From JBFELU01 sp041572755 (GTDB lineage Bacteria; Actinomycetota; Acidimicrobiia; Spongiisociales; UBA11373), in NCBI GenBank assembly GCA_041572755.1, contig JBFFRY010000002.1, forward strand, positions 62,001 to 126,000: a stretch of 64,000 bases of DNA, given 5' to 3'. Under the pieces are notes generated by a model. That model was not told the origin of the DNA and made no database searches. It saw only the letters and a program-made list of their open reading frames with translations. This document shows positions 25,109 to 33,307 of this stretch, piece after piece. How positions within the stretch are numbered: the stretch's first letter is position 1; every line of letters starts with the position of its first letter. A program made the position numbers and the translations under genes.

Positions 25109-25874
25109 CGCCGCGCAGGGAGCGCTCGATCTCGGCGACCGGGAGCGCGAGCGGGCGGCGGGTCGTCCACCAGCCCAGGCGCACGACGCCTCGGCAGAAG
25201 ACGCCGCCGAAGCCGAGGATCCGGATGATGAAGACCTTTCCGATTCGGCGGTACCCGACCTTCTCGTCGGCTCGCAGCGAGTTGCGATTCAGCGCGTCGA
25301 CGGTGCTGACGATGCGGGTGAATCCGCTTCGGGCACTCTCGTGTGAGACGTGCCGGTTCATCCGCGGGCCGAGTCCGGCTCCGCGCCGATCCGGTGACAC
25401 CCACAGGAATATGCCGGCTATCTCGTTGGGGGCGAGTTCGAAGCGTATCCAGTGAGAAGGTTGGATCGCCTTCGAGTTCAGCCACATGAAGGCCTCGATC
25501 TCGCTACTCCGCCCCAGAAGCCAGAGCAGGACTCCGGGCCCCAGCTTCTCCTGCAGGGTGCTCACCACCTCGTGGTGAGCCACCAGGTGGTCGAACTCCT
25601 CGGCCTCGGCCAGATGGATTTCGGGGTCGGGGCGATTCGCCGTGAGAGCATCGCTGAGGTCGAGTTCGCAGAGGTAGACCACCCTGGCATCCAGGAGGAT
25701 CCTGGGTACGAAGCGCTCGACGAGCAGCTGCAGGGTGTAGGGCAAGCCGACTTCCCGGACCTTGGACGTGAATCTGTGCCAGGGCTTCATGGTCGCCGGC
25801 GCTTCCCCGCCGGGAGATCTGGAGGTCGGCGGCAGCGGGCGGCGGCCGTGATCTGAGGCCGGCTCATCGGTCAC
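25101..25874 (-). CDS. GNAT-like N-acetyltransferase
   Basis: 257-residue protein with a GNAT-type acetyl-CoA-binding core near the middle: 'EIAGIFLWVSPDRRGAGLGPRMNRHV' resembles the strand 4/helix 3 P-loop of GNAT enzymes (R-x-x-G-x-G/A), followed by 'GFTRIVSTVDALNRNSLRADEKVGYRRIGKVFIIRILG' (the AxNxxSxxxYEKxGF strand-5 motif). About 30 N-terminal residues are low-complexity, so the true start may be the internal ATG near 25790 ('MKPWHRFTSKV') rather than GTG 25874. It overlaps the end of the BioF2-like gene upstream, so both are likely co-transcribed. Substrate unknown; an envelope precursor or secondary metabolite is conceivable from the neighbour. Confidence 0.72.
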   Translation of the reverse strand: MTDEPASDHGRRPLPPTSRSPGGEAPATMKPWHRFTSKVREVGLPYTLQLLVERFVPRILLDARVVYLCELDLSDALTANRPDPEIHLAEAEEFDHLVAHHEVVSTLQEKLGPGVLLWLLGRSSEIEAFMWLNSKAIQPSHWIRFELAPNEIAGIFLWVSPDRRGAGLGPRMNRHVSHESARSGFTRIVSTVDALNRNSLRADEKVGYRRIGKVFIIRILGFGGVFCRGVVRLGWWTTRRPLALPVAEIERSLRGAG

Positions 25875-26991
25875 CGGGCCATCGCTTCCGAGCGGCCCGC
25901 ACCGCCCAGACGGTCCTCATTGCCGCGTGAATCAGGCGGCCCCGCATCCCGAAGGGGACGACGAGGCGTTGATCATGGCGAACCGAGGCCCCCCAGCGGC
26001 TCTTGTGGAGTTCGTCGCCGCGGAGGAGGTCGAACTCTCCGGCTCCTTCCTCGATGGCGGCCCGGATGGCGGCGGCCATGATGCGCCGACCGGGGCCGTA
26101 CCGGCCGAACTCGGCGTCGTAGCCGGTCTGATAGAACGAAACCACGTCACCGTGACGGAAGCAGTAGATGATGGCCGCCACTCGATCACCGACGTCCAAG
26201 CGGTGCATCCGCAGCTTCCCCTCGGCGGCGAACCGGGATGCGACGAGGCGGTGGAACTCGACCATGCCGTCGTCGTGGAAGGCCGTGGCGTCGCTCCCGG
26301 CGGCGCGGCTGCGGCGGTGGAGTTCGGCCAGATCGAGCACTGTCGCTTCCGCTTCGGCGGGATCGGACACCGCTCGCTCGATCACCGGGGCGCCGGCCTC
26401 CCGATCCAGCTTGCGGCGGTACCGCCCCAAGTTCTGACGCAGGTTCCTCCCCAGACCTCTGTGGAAGTGGTCCCAGGCGGCCGGCAGCTCGAGGTAGGGG
26501 CACGGCGTTGCGCGGATCGACAGGGGAGCGCGACCGGATCGTTGCGACACCAGGCGAGCCAGATGCGACCCCATGCGTAGCCCATTGAGATCGATGAGAT
26601 GCCAGCCTCCGCCAGATATTGCAGACCAGAGGGCTTCGGCGACGTGCTCATGACCGCGACGCAGGATCAGATCGAGGTGATCGGGAGCGGCCTGGCGGGA
26701 GCCGATCATCACCAGGACGCGATGAACGGGGAGGGGACGAATGGCTCGCGTCTCGATGGCCAGTGGCGCCACCCCGACGAGACGTCCGTCCGAGGTGTCG
26801 CGAGCGGTGACTACCAGCAACTGGTGATGGCTCCCCAGTGTCTCCAGCCACGACGAGACCCAGGTCCAGGTCAGAAACACGTTGGGTGCCGAGGAGTCGT
26901 CGAGGAGCTCATCCCACTCGGCCGCCAACCCCATGAGGTCGGCCCTCTCGTCGATAACCTCGATGCGCGGTGCGGCGCGGGTGGTGGTCAT
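25864..26991 (-). CDS. BioF2/CelD-like acetyltransferase (FemAB-related fold)
   Basis: 375 residues of the acetyltransferase group annotated as BioF2-like or 'cellulose biosynthesis protein CelD', a double-GNAT fold related to FemAB. Signs: 'NVFLTWTWVSSWLETLG', 'GRLVGVAPLAIE', 'LGRNLRQNLGRYRRKLDRE', 'LAELHRRSRAAGSDATAFHD', and the second-lobe motif 'VAAIIYCFRHGDVVSFYQTGYDAEFGRYGPGRRIMAAAI' then 'FDLLRGDELHKSRWGA'. Members act on envelope polysaccharides or lipids, mostly without defined substrates. Start ATG 26991 is directly preceded by a perfect 14-bp palindrome (26992-27005). Confidence 0.82.
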   Translation of the reverse strand: MTTTRAAPRIEVIDERADLMGLAAEWDELLDDSSAPNVFLTWTWVSSWLETLGSHHQLLVVTARDTSDGRLVGVAPLAIETRAIRPLPVHRVLVMIGSRQAAPDHLDLILRRGHEHVAEALWSAISGGGWHLIDLNGLRMGSHLARLVSQRSGRAPLSIRATPCPYLELPAAWDHFHRGLGRNLRQNLGRYRRKLDREAGAPVIERAVSDPAEAEATVLDLAELHRRSRAAGSDATAFHDDGMVEFHRLVASRFAAEGKLRMHRLDVGDRVAAIIYCFRHGDVVSFYQTGYDAEFGRYGPGRRIMAAAIRAAIEEGAGEFDLLRGDELHKSRWGASVRHDQRLVVPFGMRGRLIHAAMRTVWAVRAARKRWPGDR

Positions 26992-27307
26992 GGCGCCGCG
27001 GCGCCTTCGGGGCGCAGTTCATGCAGGACGGCGGCCGACGTCGGCGCATGTCCCCTGTGCTCGAAGTGCCGGGAAGGGGCTCTCCCGGTGGGCGGCGGAG
27101 TCCCGACGGTGACGACGCGAGAAGGGGCCCGCATGCCGCGGCGATCCATCCCGAGATCTTCGTTCTTCACGCAGCACGGCGGGGTGACGAACGAACCTTC
27201 GGTCACCATGCGGGGTGTATCGGCAGGAAGCCGGGGAAACGTGACCGAATCCCTTGTCCGGCATGGCGCGTCGAGCCCCCGAGACGACGGGCGGGGAGAT
27301 TGGATCT
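26992..27307. other. Intergenic region with palindrome next to a start codon
   Basis: No gene is supported in these 316 bp between two minus-strand genes. It must hold the promoter of the acetyltransferase pair. The perfect palindrome GGCGCCGCGGCGCC (26992-27005) abuts the ATG at 26991 and would fold over or occlude the ribosome binding region, or serve as a protein-binding site. No clear -10 box was found. Confidence 0.4.
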
Positions 27308-28054
27308 TCAGCCGAGAGCCCGCAGATACAGATCCTCTACCTCGGGTGTCGGCGACACCCCCATCGACTCGGCCAGCAGTTCGCGCACTTCGCTGTAGAC
27401 ACGGATTGCCTCCGCCCGGTTGCCGGCGGCCAGGTGGCACTCCATGAGACGTGCATAGGCGGACTCGCGAAACGGCGCCAAGTCGACGACGTGTTGGGCC
27501 GCGTGGCGCGCCGCCATCGGATTGCCGACCCCCAGCCACGCCGCGCTGGCCGCATCGAAGGCCCGCATCTCCCACTCATGGAGTTGGCGCCGCTTCCTCT
27601 CGACCCAGGGCCCCGACTCACCGCGCAGAAAGGAACGGTGGAGGATGGTCGAGGACACGACGGCATCCGCCAGTGCCGCCCCGGGATTCCCGTGCGCCAA
27701 CGACCCTTCGGCACGATCCAGCGAAGTCATCGCCTCCCGCATGTCCACCCAGGAGGCATCCGGCAGGCGCAGTTCATAGCACCCTTGTGCCCCGCGAAGA
27801 GACTCGGACCCGTTGAGGCCGGTTCGGGCGAGGACCTTGCGCAGCTTGCTGACGAGCGCGTGCAGAGAGACCTCCCAGGCGTCGGGGAGGATGTCCGGCC
27901 ACAAGAGAGAGGCAAGCTCGTCGCGCTCGGCACGGCGGGATCCGCTTGCCAGGTAGGCGAAGAGCAGCCGTCCTTGCCGTCCGGGGAACACCGACGATTC
28001 GAGGACCTCATCATGGGTCTCGATCATGACTCGTCCCATCAGGTAGATGCGCAC
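27308..28054 (-). CDS. SARP-type transcriptional activator
   Basis: 248 residues when started at GTG 28054 ('VRIYLMGRVMIETHD', GGGGGA site upstream). The N-terminal about 95 residues form an OmpR-like winged helix ('GRQGRLLFAYLASGSRRAERDELASLLWPD', 'VSLHALVSKLRKVLARTG'), followed by the bacterial transcriptional activator domain with TPR-like helices ('FRESAYARLMECHLAAGNRAEAIRVYSEVRELLAESMGVSPTPEVEDLY'). This is the short SARP layout with no NB-ARC/ATPase part. SARPs switch on secondary-metabolite clusters by binding direct repeats near -35 boxes. No biosynthetic cluster is adjacent; divergent neighbours are a DUF1059 miniprotein and an ACT-domain protein, which are possible targets. Confidence 0.88.
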   Translation of the reverse strand: MRIYLMGRVMIETHDEVLESSVFPGRQGRLLFAYLASGSRRAERDELASLLWPDILPDAWEVSLHALVSKLRKVLARTGLNGSESLRGAQGCYELRLPDASWVDMREAMTSLDRAEGSLAHGNPGAALADAVVSSTILHRSFLRGESGPWVERKRRQLHEWEMRAFDAASAAWLGVGNPMAARHAAQHVVDLAPFRESAYARLMECHLAAGNRAEAIRVYSEVRELLAESMGVSPTPEVEDLYLRALG

Positions 28055-28096
28055 TTGATTCCCCCAAGTGGACGCCAAGAAGTCGCCAAGGTCGTG

Positions 28097-28108
28097 ATGA
28101 TATGTTCG
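28097..28108 (-). promoter_or_regulatory. Candidate -10 region of the SARP gene (shared 12-mer)
   Basis: Minus-strand CGAACATATCAT, containing TATCAT at -10 distance for a transcript start about 36 bases before GTG 28054. The identical 12-mer occurs on the plus strand at 29690-29701 ahead of an LLM oxidoreductase. On the plus strand here, TATGTT could serve the DUF1059 gene. Confidence 0.4.
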
Positions 28109-28136
28109 CAACCGAGGACCCATCAAGGAGGGTGGG

Positions 28137-28298
28137 ATGGTCGAGGAACACCCGAAGGTGATCGAGTGCTCATGTGGGGCGGTCATCACCGGTAGCAGCG
28201 ATGACGACGTTGTCGCCAAGGCCCAGAGCCACGCCAAGGAGACCCACGACATGGAACTCACCAGAGAACAGGCCCTTTCCATGGCAAGGCCTGCCTAG
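28137..28298 (+). CDS. DUF1059 family miniprotein
   Basis: 53-residue protein reading 'MVEEHPKVIECSCGAVITG', then 'AQSHAKETHDMELTREQA' and ending 'ARPA'. The CxC-G start, the A-x-x-HA-x-x-xH helix and the C-terminal MARPA-like end match the DUF1059 family of small actinobacterial and archaeal proteins. The Cys/His arrangement (C11, C13, H33, H37) suggests metal binding, but no function is known. AAGGAGGGTGG at the proper distance supports the start. It diverges from the SARP gene with an 82-bp gap and is followed 30 bp later by the ACT-domain gene. Confidence 0.88.
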   Translation: MVEEHPKVIECSCGAVITGSSDDDVVAKAQSHAKETHDMELTREQALSMARPA

Positions 28299-28328
28299 CG
28301 GGTCGCGAGACGGACCGAGGAGGGATCG

Positions 28329-28697
28329 ATGGCAACCGACTTGACCGTGATATTGGAAGACCGCCCCGGGACGCTGGCCGAAGTCGGCGAGGCGTTGGGG
28401 GGCGTCGGCGTCAACATCGACGGCATCTGCGGCTTCCCCTGCGAAGGCAAGGGTGTTCTCCACGTGCTGGTGGGAGACGGCCGCAAGGCGCGCGACGCGC
28501 TGGAAGCCGCCGGTCTGGAGGTGTCGAACGAACGCGAGGTATTGGTCCTCGACATCGATGACCGTCCGGGGGCCTTTGGAGAGTTGGCTCGCCGTTTGGC
28601 CGACGCCGGAGTGAACGTGGATCTGGCGTATCTGGCGTCGAGCACCAGGCTCGTGATCGGCCCTGATGACCTGGACGGAGCTCGAACGGCTCTCTGA
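28329..28697 (+). CDS. Tandem ACT-domain protein
   Basis: 122 residues made of two ACT domains and nothing else: residues 1-65 'LTVILEDRPGTLAEVGEALGG' and 70-122 'VLVLDIDDRPGAFGELARRLADAGVNVDLAY'. ACT domains bind amino acids or similar small ligands and usually regulate enzymes; free-standing tandem ACT proteins are probably ligand sensors or partners of another protein. Preceded by GAGGAGGGATCG. Sits between the DUF1059 gene and the NuoB-like gene, all on the plus strand with short gaps. Confidence 0.88.
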   Translation: MATDLTVILEDRPGTLAEVGEALGGVGVNIDGICGFPCEGKGVLHVLVGDGRKARDALEAAGLEVSNEREVLVLDIDDRPGAFGELARRLADAGVNVDLAYLASSTRLVIGPDDLDGARTAL

Positions 28698-28702
28698 ACC
28701 CG

Positions 28703-29326
<624 letters not shown>

Positions 29327-29689
29327 ACCTTCACCGTGGCGATCTTCCCGTCGCGCAACTCGATGACCTCGGTGAAGTCCAGGGTGTAGGGCGATCCGGA
29401 TGGAGCGGTGCCGGTGCTGCGGAACTCGGCGACGGCGATGTCGTCACCGCCGACGAGTGACTGGATCGACATCTGCTCGTCGGGGAGCAGCCGGTGGAGC
29501 TCTTCGATGTGCTCCTTGATGGCCGGGAGGCCCTCCTGCCAATCACCGAGCGCGCTCCAATAGCGGGCATCGGGGTGATAGAGGGCGGCGACCGCCTCGG
29601 CATCCTTGGCGTTGTAGGCCTCGACGATGCGGTGGACGATGTCACGGGCTGCTTGTGGATCCGACACGGGCCCTCTCCCTCGGCTGTCA

Positions 29690-29701
29690 CGAACATATCA
29701 T
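29690..29701 (+). promoter_or_regulatory. Candidate -10 region of the first LLM gene (shared 12-mer)
   Basis: CGAACATATCAT, with TATCAT placed 27 bases before ATG 29729, in the divergent spacer. The same 12 bases stand at the equivalent position before the SARP gene on the other strand. Confidence 0.4.
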
Positions 29702-29728
29702 GCGGCCATCTGCGGCGAGGCGGAGGCG

Positions 29729-30712
29729 ATGATGGGTCACGGTATCGGGCTGGTCCTGGGGAGTGCGGTCGCTCCGGAGTTGCTCCCGGGGGCGGCGGCG
29801 GCCGCCGAAGCGGGCGGCTTCGATGAGCTCTGGCTGGCCGAGGACTACTTCTTCACCGGAGGCATCTCGGCAGCGACGATGGCCCTGGATGCCACCGAGT
29901 CGATGAAGGTGGGACTAGGCATCGTGTCGGCCGTGGCCCGCCACCCGGCGGTCCTGGCGATGGAGGTGTCCACCATCAGCCGGGTTCACCCCGGGCGGCT
30001 GATCGCCGGGCTGGGGCTGGGGGTTCCGGGGTGGATCCGCCAGATGGGCCTCTATCCGCCCTCGGCGCTGGCGGCCATGAGGGAATCGGTCACCAGCGTG
30101 CGGCGACTGTTGGCGGGTGAGGAACTCACCGAGAAGGGCAAGGTCTTCGAATTCGACTCGGTCAAGCTCACCTACCCGGAGGAGCAGCCGACGCCGGTGC
30201 ACATGGGGGTGTCGGGTCCCAAGATGTTGCGTCTCAGCGGTGAGATCGCCGACGGAACCGTGCTGTCGGTGGCGGCGAGTCACGAGTACGTCGAATGGGC
30301 TCGGGATCGCATCGATGAGGGCAGGGCCGAGGCGGGCCGAACCGACCATCACCAGATCACGATGTTCGCCATCTACTCCGTGGATGCCGACGGAGCGGCG
30401 GCCCGGAGCGCGGTTCGGGAGCCGCTGGCGTTCTACAAGTCGAACGGACCCAACGCCCTCACCGACGTGCACGGGATCTCCGACGAGCTGGCGGCCATCC
30501 TCAGCCGGGGCGGCTACGAAGCCCTGGTGCGCGAGATGCCCGACGAGTGGATCGAGGACCTGACGATCGCCGGCACCCCGGCCGAGTGCGCGGCCAAGAT
30601 CCGGGCGGCATACGAGGCCGGTGCCGACACGGTTGCTTTGTTCCCCATGCCGACGGACCGGGTCGACGACCTGGTGCGGCTCACCGCCGACGAGGTGCTG
30701 CCGCAGCTCTAG
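29729..30712 (+). CDS. LLM-class flavin/F420-dependent oxidoreductase
   Basis: 327-residue TIM-barrel enzyme of the luciferase-like monooxygenase family, probably using coenzyme F420 or FMN. Family marks: 'GIGLVLGSAVAPELLPGAAAAAEAGGFDELWLAEDYF', 'VGLGIVSAVARHPAVLAMEVSTISRVHPGRLIAGLGLG', 'PVHMGVSGPKMLRLSGEIADGTVLSV', and C-terminal 'AGTPAECAAKIRAAYEAGADTVALFP'. ATG 29729 follows GGCGGAGG (a second ATG follows directly). Divergent from one SnoaL-like gene and convergent with another (3-bp gap). Substrate unknown; relatives include methylenetetrahydromethanopterin reductase and alkanal/alkane monooxygenases. Confidence 0.9.
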   Translation: MMGHGIGLVLGSAVAPELLPGAAAAAEAGGFDELWLAEDYFFTGGISAATMALDATESMKVGLGIVSAVARHPAVLAMEVSTISRVHPGRLIAGLGLGVPGWIRQMGLYPPSALAAMRESVTSVRRLLAGEELTEKGKVFEFDSVKLTYPEEQPTPVHMGVSGPKMLRLSGEIADGTVLSVAASHEYVEWARDRIDEGRAEAGRTDHHQITMFAIYSVDADGAAARSAVREPLAFYKSNGPNALTDVHGISDELAAILSRGGYEALVREMPDEWIEDLTIAGTPAECAAKIRAAYEAGADTVALFPMPTDRVDDLVRLTADEVLPQL

Positions 30713-30715
30713 GCG

Positions 30716-31111
30716 TCAGATGACGGGCCGTCCGAAGGCGGCGCGGTGGATCATCACGTCGTTGTTCTCGTGCAGCACGGTGATCTTCCCGTTCTGCACG
30801 CAGAAGACGTCGACGCCGTGGTTCTCGTAGGGGTCACCGTGGATCGTGAGTGCGGTCTCATCCCAGACCGCAGCCGCCCATTCGCCGTCGACGACCTTGG
30901 TCCTGATCCGAAAGTCGAGCTCGCGAAGCATCCCGGTGTTCACACTGAAGAAGCGCCGGGCCTCGTCGATGCCGAGGTAGGTGCCGCGACCCAGGAACCG
31001 GACCTCGACGTCGTCGCTCATCGTCGCCAGCATCCCTTCGTGGTCGCCGGCGAAGTAGGCGCCGTAGAGATCGTCGACGACCCGTTTCGTCTCGAGTTCC
31101 TGAGGTGTCAC
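30716..31111 (-). CDS. SnoaL-like protein (paralogue of the one at 39.4 kb)
   Basis: 131 residues from GTG 31111 (site GGGAGGATCC). NTF2-like fold: 'VVDDLYGAYFAGDHEGMLATMSDDVEVRFLGRGTYLGIDEARRFF' and 'ENHGVDVFCVQNGKITVLHENND'. Shares long identical stretches with the protein encoded at 39358-39750, e.g. 'DDVEVRFLG', 'GIDEAR-FF', 'DGEWAA', 'ENHGVDVF', 'GKITVLHENND', so they are recent paralogues. Lies between two LLM oxidoreductases: convergent with the first and divergent from the second. Confidence 0.87.
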   Translation of the reverse strand: MTPQELETKRVVDDLYGAYFAGDHEGMLATMSDDVEVRFLGRGTYLGIDEARRFFSVNTGMLRELDFRIRTKVVDGEWAAAVWDETALTIHGDPYENHGVDVFCVQNGKITVLHENNDVMIHRAAFGRPVI

Positions 31112-31167
31112 GGATCCTCCCGTCCCGCCTTCCTGATTATGCTCGCGGCGCCCCAGGGAGGAGCAAG

Positions 31168-32202
31168 TTGTCCGGCGGCGGGCGGACCCCACGTTTCGGC
31201 CTCGGCGTGCCGACGGCCACCGAGGGCATGATGTACCCGGTGCCTTACGCCGACGCGGAGGCTGCGGTCGGGCTCGCCGTCGAAGCCGAGCGCCTCGGAT
31301 TCGACTCGGTGTGGGGCAACGACCACGTCACCACCCAGCGGTACGTGCGGGACGAGTTCGCCGACCCACCGAACTTCTTCGATCCCCTCGCCTACCTGTC
31401 GTACGTGGCGGGGATCACCGAGCGAATCCGGCTGGCGACCTGTGTGCTGGTGATGGGGTTCCGGCACCCGGTGATGGTCGCCAAGCAGGCCGCCACTCTG
31501 GACCGGCTCTCCGGCGGAAGGCTGGTACTCGGAGTCGGCATCGGTGCCTACCGCGAGGAGTACGAGGCGATGTGGCCGGGGAAGAAGACCCATCGCGGGC
31601 AGCACGCTGCCGAGTTCCTGGAGTCGCTCGGGTTGCTCTTCGGTGAGCGGCGAGCGTCCTTCAAGGGCCGCCACATATCGTTCGAGGACGTGGAGAGCCA
31701 CCCGAAGCCCCTTCAGGACCCGCTGCCGGTCCTGTCGGGGGGCAACTCGGCGGATGCCCGGTTGCGAGCCGCCCGGTATGGGCTCGGCTGGCTCCCGGCC
31801 TGTCTCACCCCGGCCGAGTACCGGACGGGGCTCGAGGAGATCACGGTCGCCGCCGGAGATGCCGACCGGGTTCTTCCCGGGGACTTCGAGGCGGCGCTCC
31901 AGTTGGTGGTCGCGATGGCTTCGACCCGCGAGGAGGCGGTTGATCGATTCCGTTCATCCCAGGTGTACGCCCACCTGCGCTCGCTCTCGGCTTCGACCAT
32001 GCGGGGCAAGCTCGACGACGACTTGGCGGAGAGGAATCTGGTGGGCACCCCGGATGAGATCGGTGAGCGGGTGGCCGAATACACCGCAGCCGGGGTGGGC
32101 ACGTTCGCCGGGTTGCTGTTCGCCGCCGACACGGTCGCCGAGACCCGGGAGGCCATGGCACGCTTCTCGGAGGACGTGATGGAGCCTTTCGGTCATGGAT
32201 GA
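31168..32202 (+). CDS. LLM-class F420-dependent oxidoreductase
   Basis: 344 residues from TTG 31168 (GGGAGGAG site). Family pattern: 'RFGLGVPTATEGMMYPVPYADAEAAVGLAVEAERLGFDSVWGNDH', 'RIRLATCVLVMGFRHPVMVAKQAATLDRLSGGRLVLGVGIGAYREEYEAM', 'PVLSGGNSADARLRAARYGLGWLPACLTPAEY' and 'LVGTPDEIGERVAEYTAAGVGTFAGLLF'. The DH after GN and the conserved GVGIG strand fit F420-binding members. Divergent from a SnoaL-like gene; the stop overlaps the M24 peptidase start by 8 bases, so it leads an LLM-peptidase-PLP enzyme operon. Confidence 0.9.
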   Translation: MSGGGRTPRFGLGVPTATEGMMYPVPYADAEAAVGLAVEAERLGFDSVWGNDHVTTQRYVRDEFADPPNFFDPLAYLSYVAGITERIRLATCVLVMGFRHPVMVAKQAATLDRLSGGRLVLGVGIGAYREEYEAMWPGKKTHRGQHAAEFLESLGLLFGERRASFKGRHISFEDVESHPKPLQDPLPVLSGGNSADARLRAARYGLGWLPACLTPAEYRTGLEEITVAAGDADRVLPGDFEAALQLVVAMASTREEAVDRFRSSQVYAHLRSLSASTMRGKLDDDLAERNLVGTPDEIGERVAEYTAAGVGTFAGLLFAADTVAETREAMARFSEDVMEPFGHG

Positions 32203-33307
32203 ACTGGTCGCCGCAACGTCGACGCGGCTGCGCCGTGCCTTGGAGGCGTCGCCCTACGACTGGGTGGTGCTGACCCGTCCGGCGAACGTGACGTATGCCA
32301 CCGGGTATCGCAGCGTGGCGGGCGACATCTTCGCGAGCCATCGGATGGCGGTGGTGATGAGCCCCGAGGAGGTCGTCCTGGTGGCGCCGGCGGCCGACGG
32401 CGCGGCGGCGACCGAGACGGCGGTCGATCCGGAGCGGCTGGTGCCCTACGGGCGGTTCTTCTTCGAGAGCCGCGACGGCACTCACCCGGAGATGGCAGGC
32501 GTTCACCCGACGTTCGAGGCGGCGCTGGATGCCGCCATGGAGAGGACCGGTGGCCGGATCGGGAGCGACGCCGGGGTCGGTTCGGGGGAGCCGGCGGCCG
32601 AGTGGATGGCGGCCCTGCGCGCCACCAAGACCCCGGAGGAGATCGACTGCCTGGAGGCGGCGGCCGAGCTCGCCGAGAAAGGCATCGATGCCGCCCTCAC
32701 CGCGGCCGCTCCGGGCGTCACCGAGCGCCAGTTGAAACGGATCGTGGCGGCGGTGATGGCCGAAGGAGGCGGGTATCCCCGTTTCGTGGTGGTCACCGCC
32801 GGTGAACGGAGCGCCCTCAGCGATGCCCGGGCCACGACCCGGCCCCTGATGGAAGGCGACCTGGTTCGCTTCGACGTGGGCTGCACCTACCAGGGTTACT
32901 GGTCCGATGTGGGCCGGACGGCGGTGGTGGGACCCCCGGATCCCGAGCAGGGGGCTCGCTATGCAGCGATCCTGGCGGGGGAGGAGGCGCAGCTCTCCGC
33001 CGCCCGGCCGGGGCTCACTGCTGCCGGGCTCTTCGAGGTCGCCGTCGCCGCGGTTGAGGACCACGGCTTGCGCCCGTACCGGCGCCACCACTGCGGCCAC
33101 GGGATCGGCACCGAGGTCTACGAGTCCCCGGTGGTGGCTCCCGGGGTCGACGTACCCCTGGAGGAGGGCATGGTGCTGTGCGTGGAGACGCCGTTCTACG
33201 AGCTCGGGTGGGGAGGGATGATGGTCGAGGACACCATTGCGATCACGGCCGACGGAGCCCGCCAGCTCACGCGGTCCGATCGGTCGCTGCGGGTCATCGA
33301 ACCGTGA
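32195..33307 (+). CDS. M24 family metallopeptidase (Xaa-Pro aminopeptidase/creatinase type)
   Basis: 370 residues. N-terminal creatinase-like domain ('YDWVVLTRPANVTYATGYRSVAGDIF') and a C-terminal pita-bread catalytic domain with all five metal ligands: two Asp in 'VRFDVGCTYQGYWSDVGRTAVVG', His in 'HHCGHGIGTEVYE', Glu in 'MVLCVETPFYE' and Glu in 'GMMVEDTIAI'. Cleaves X-Pro bonds or, in creatinase-type members, C-N bonds of small molecules. Placement between an oxidoreductase and a PLP lyase/synthase in one transcript favours a small-molecule amide or dipeptide, which is inference. Confidence 0.88.
   Translation: MDELVAATSTRLRRALEASPYDWVVLTRPANVTYATGYRSVAGDIFASHRMAVVMSPEEVVLVAPAADGAAATETAVDPERLVPYGRFFFESRDGTHPEMAGVHPTFEAALDAAMERTGGRIGSDAGVGSGEPAAEWMAALRATKTPEEIDCLEAAAELAEKGIDAALTAAAPGVTERQLKRIVAAVMAEGGGYPRFVVVTAGERSALSDARATTRPLMEGDLVRFDVGCTYQGYWSDVGRTAVVGPPDPEQGARYAAILAGEEAQLSAARPGLTAAGLFEVAVAAVEDHGLRPYRRHHCGHGIGTEVYESPVVAPGVDVPLEEGMVLCVETPFYELGWGGMMVEDTIAITADGARQLTRSDRSLRVIEP

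Noticed and set aside
26988..27575. 195-codon minus-strand frame covering the 26992-27307 gap
   Set aside because: Its right part is out of frame within the SARP gene and the gap part shows no conserved pattern.
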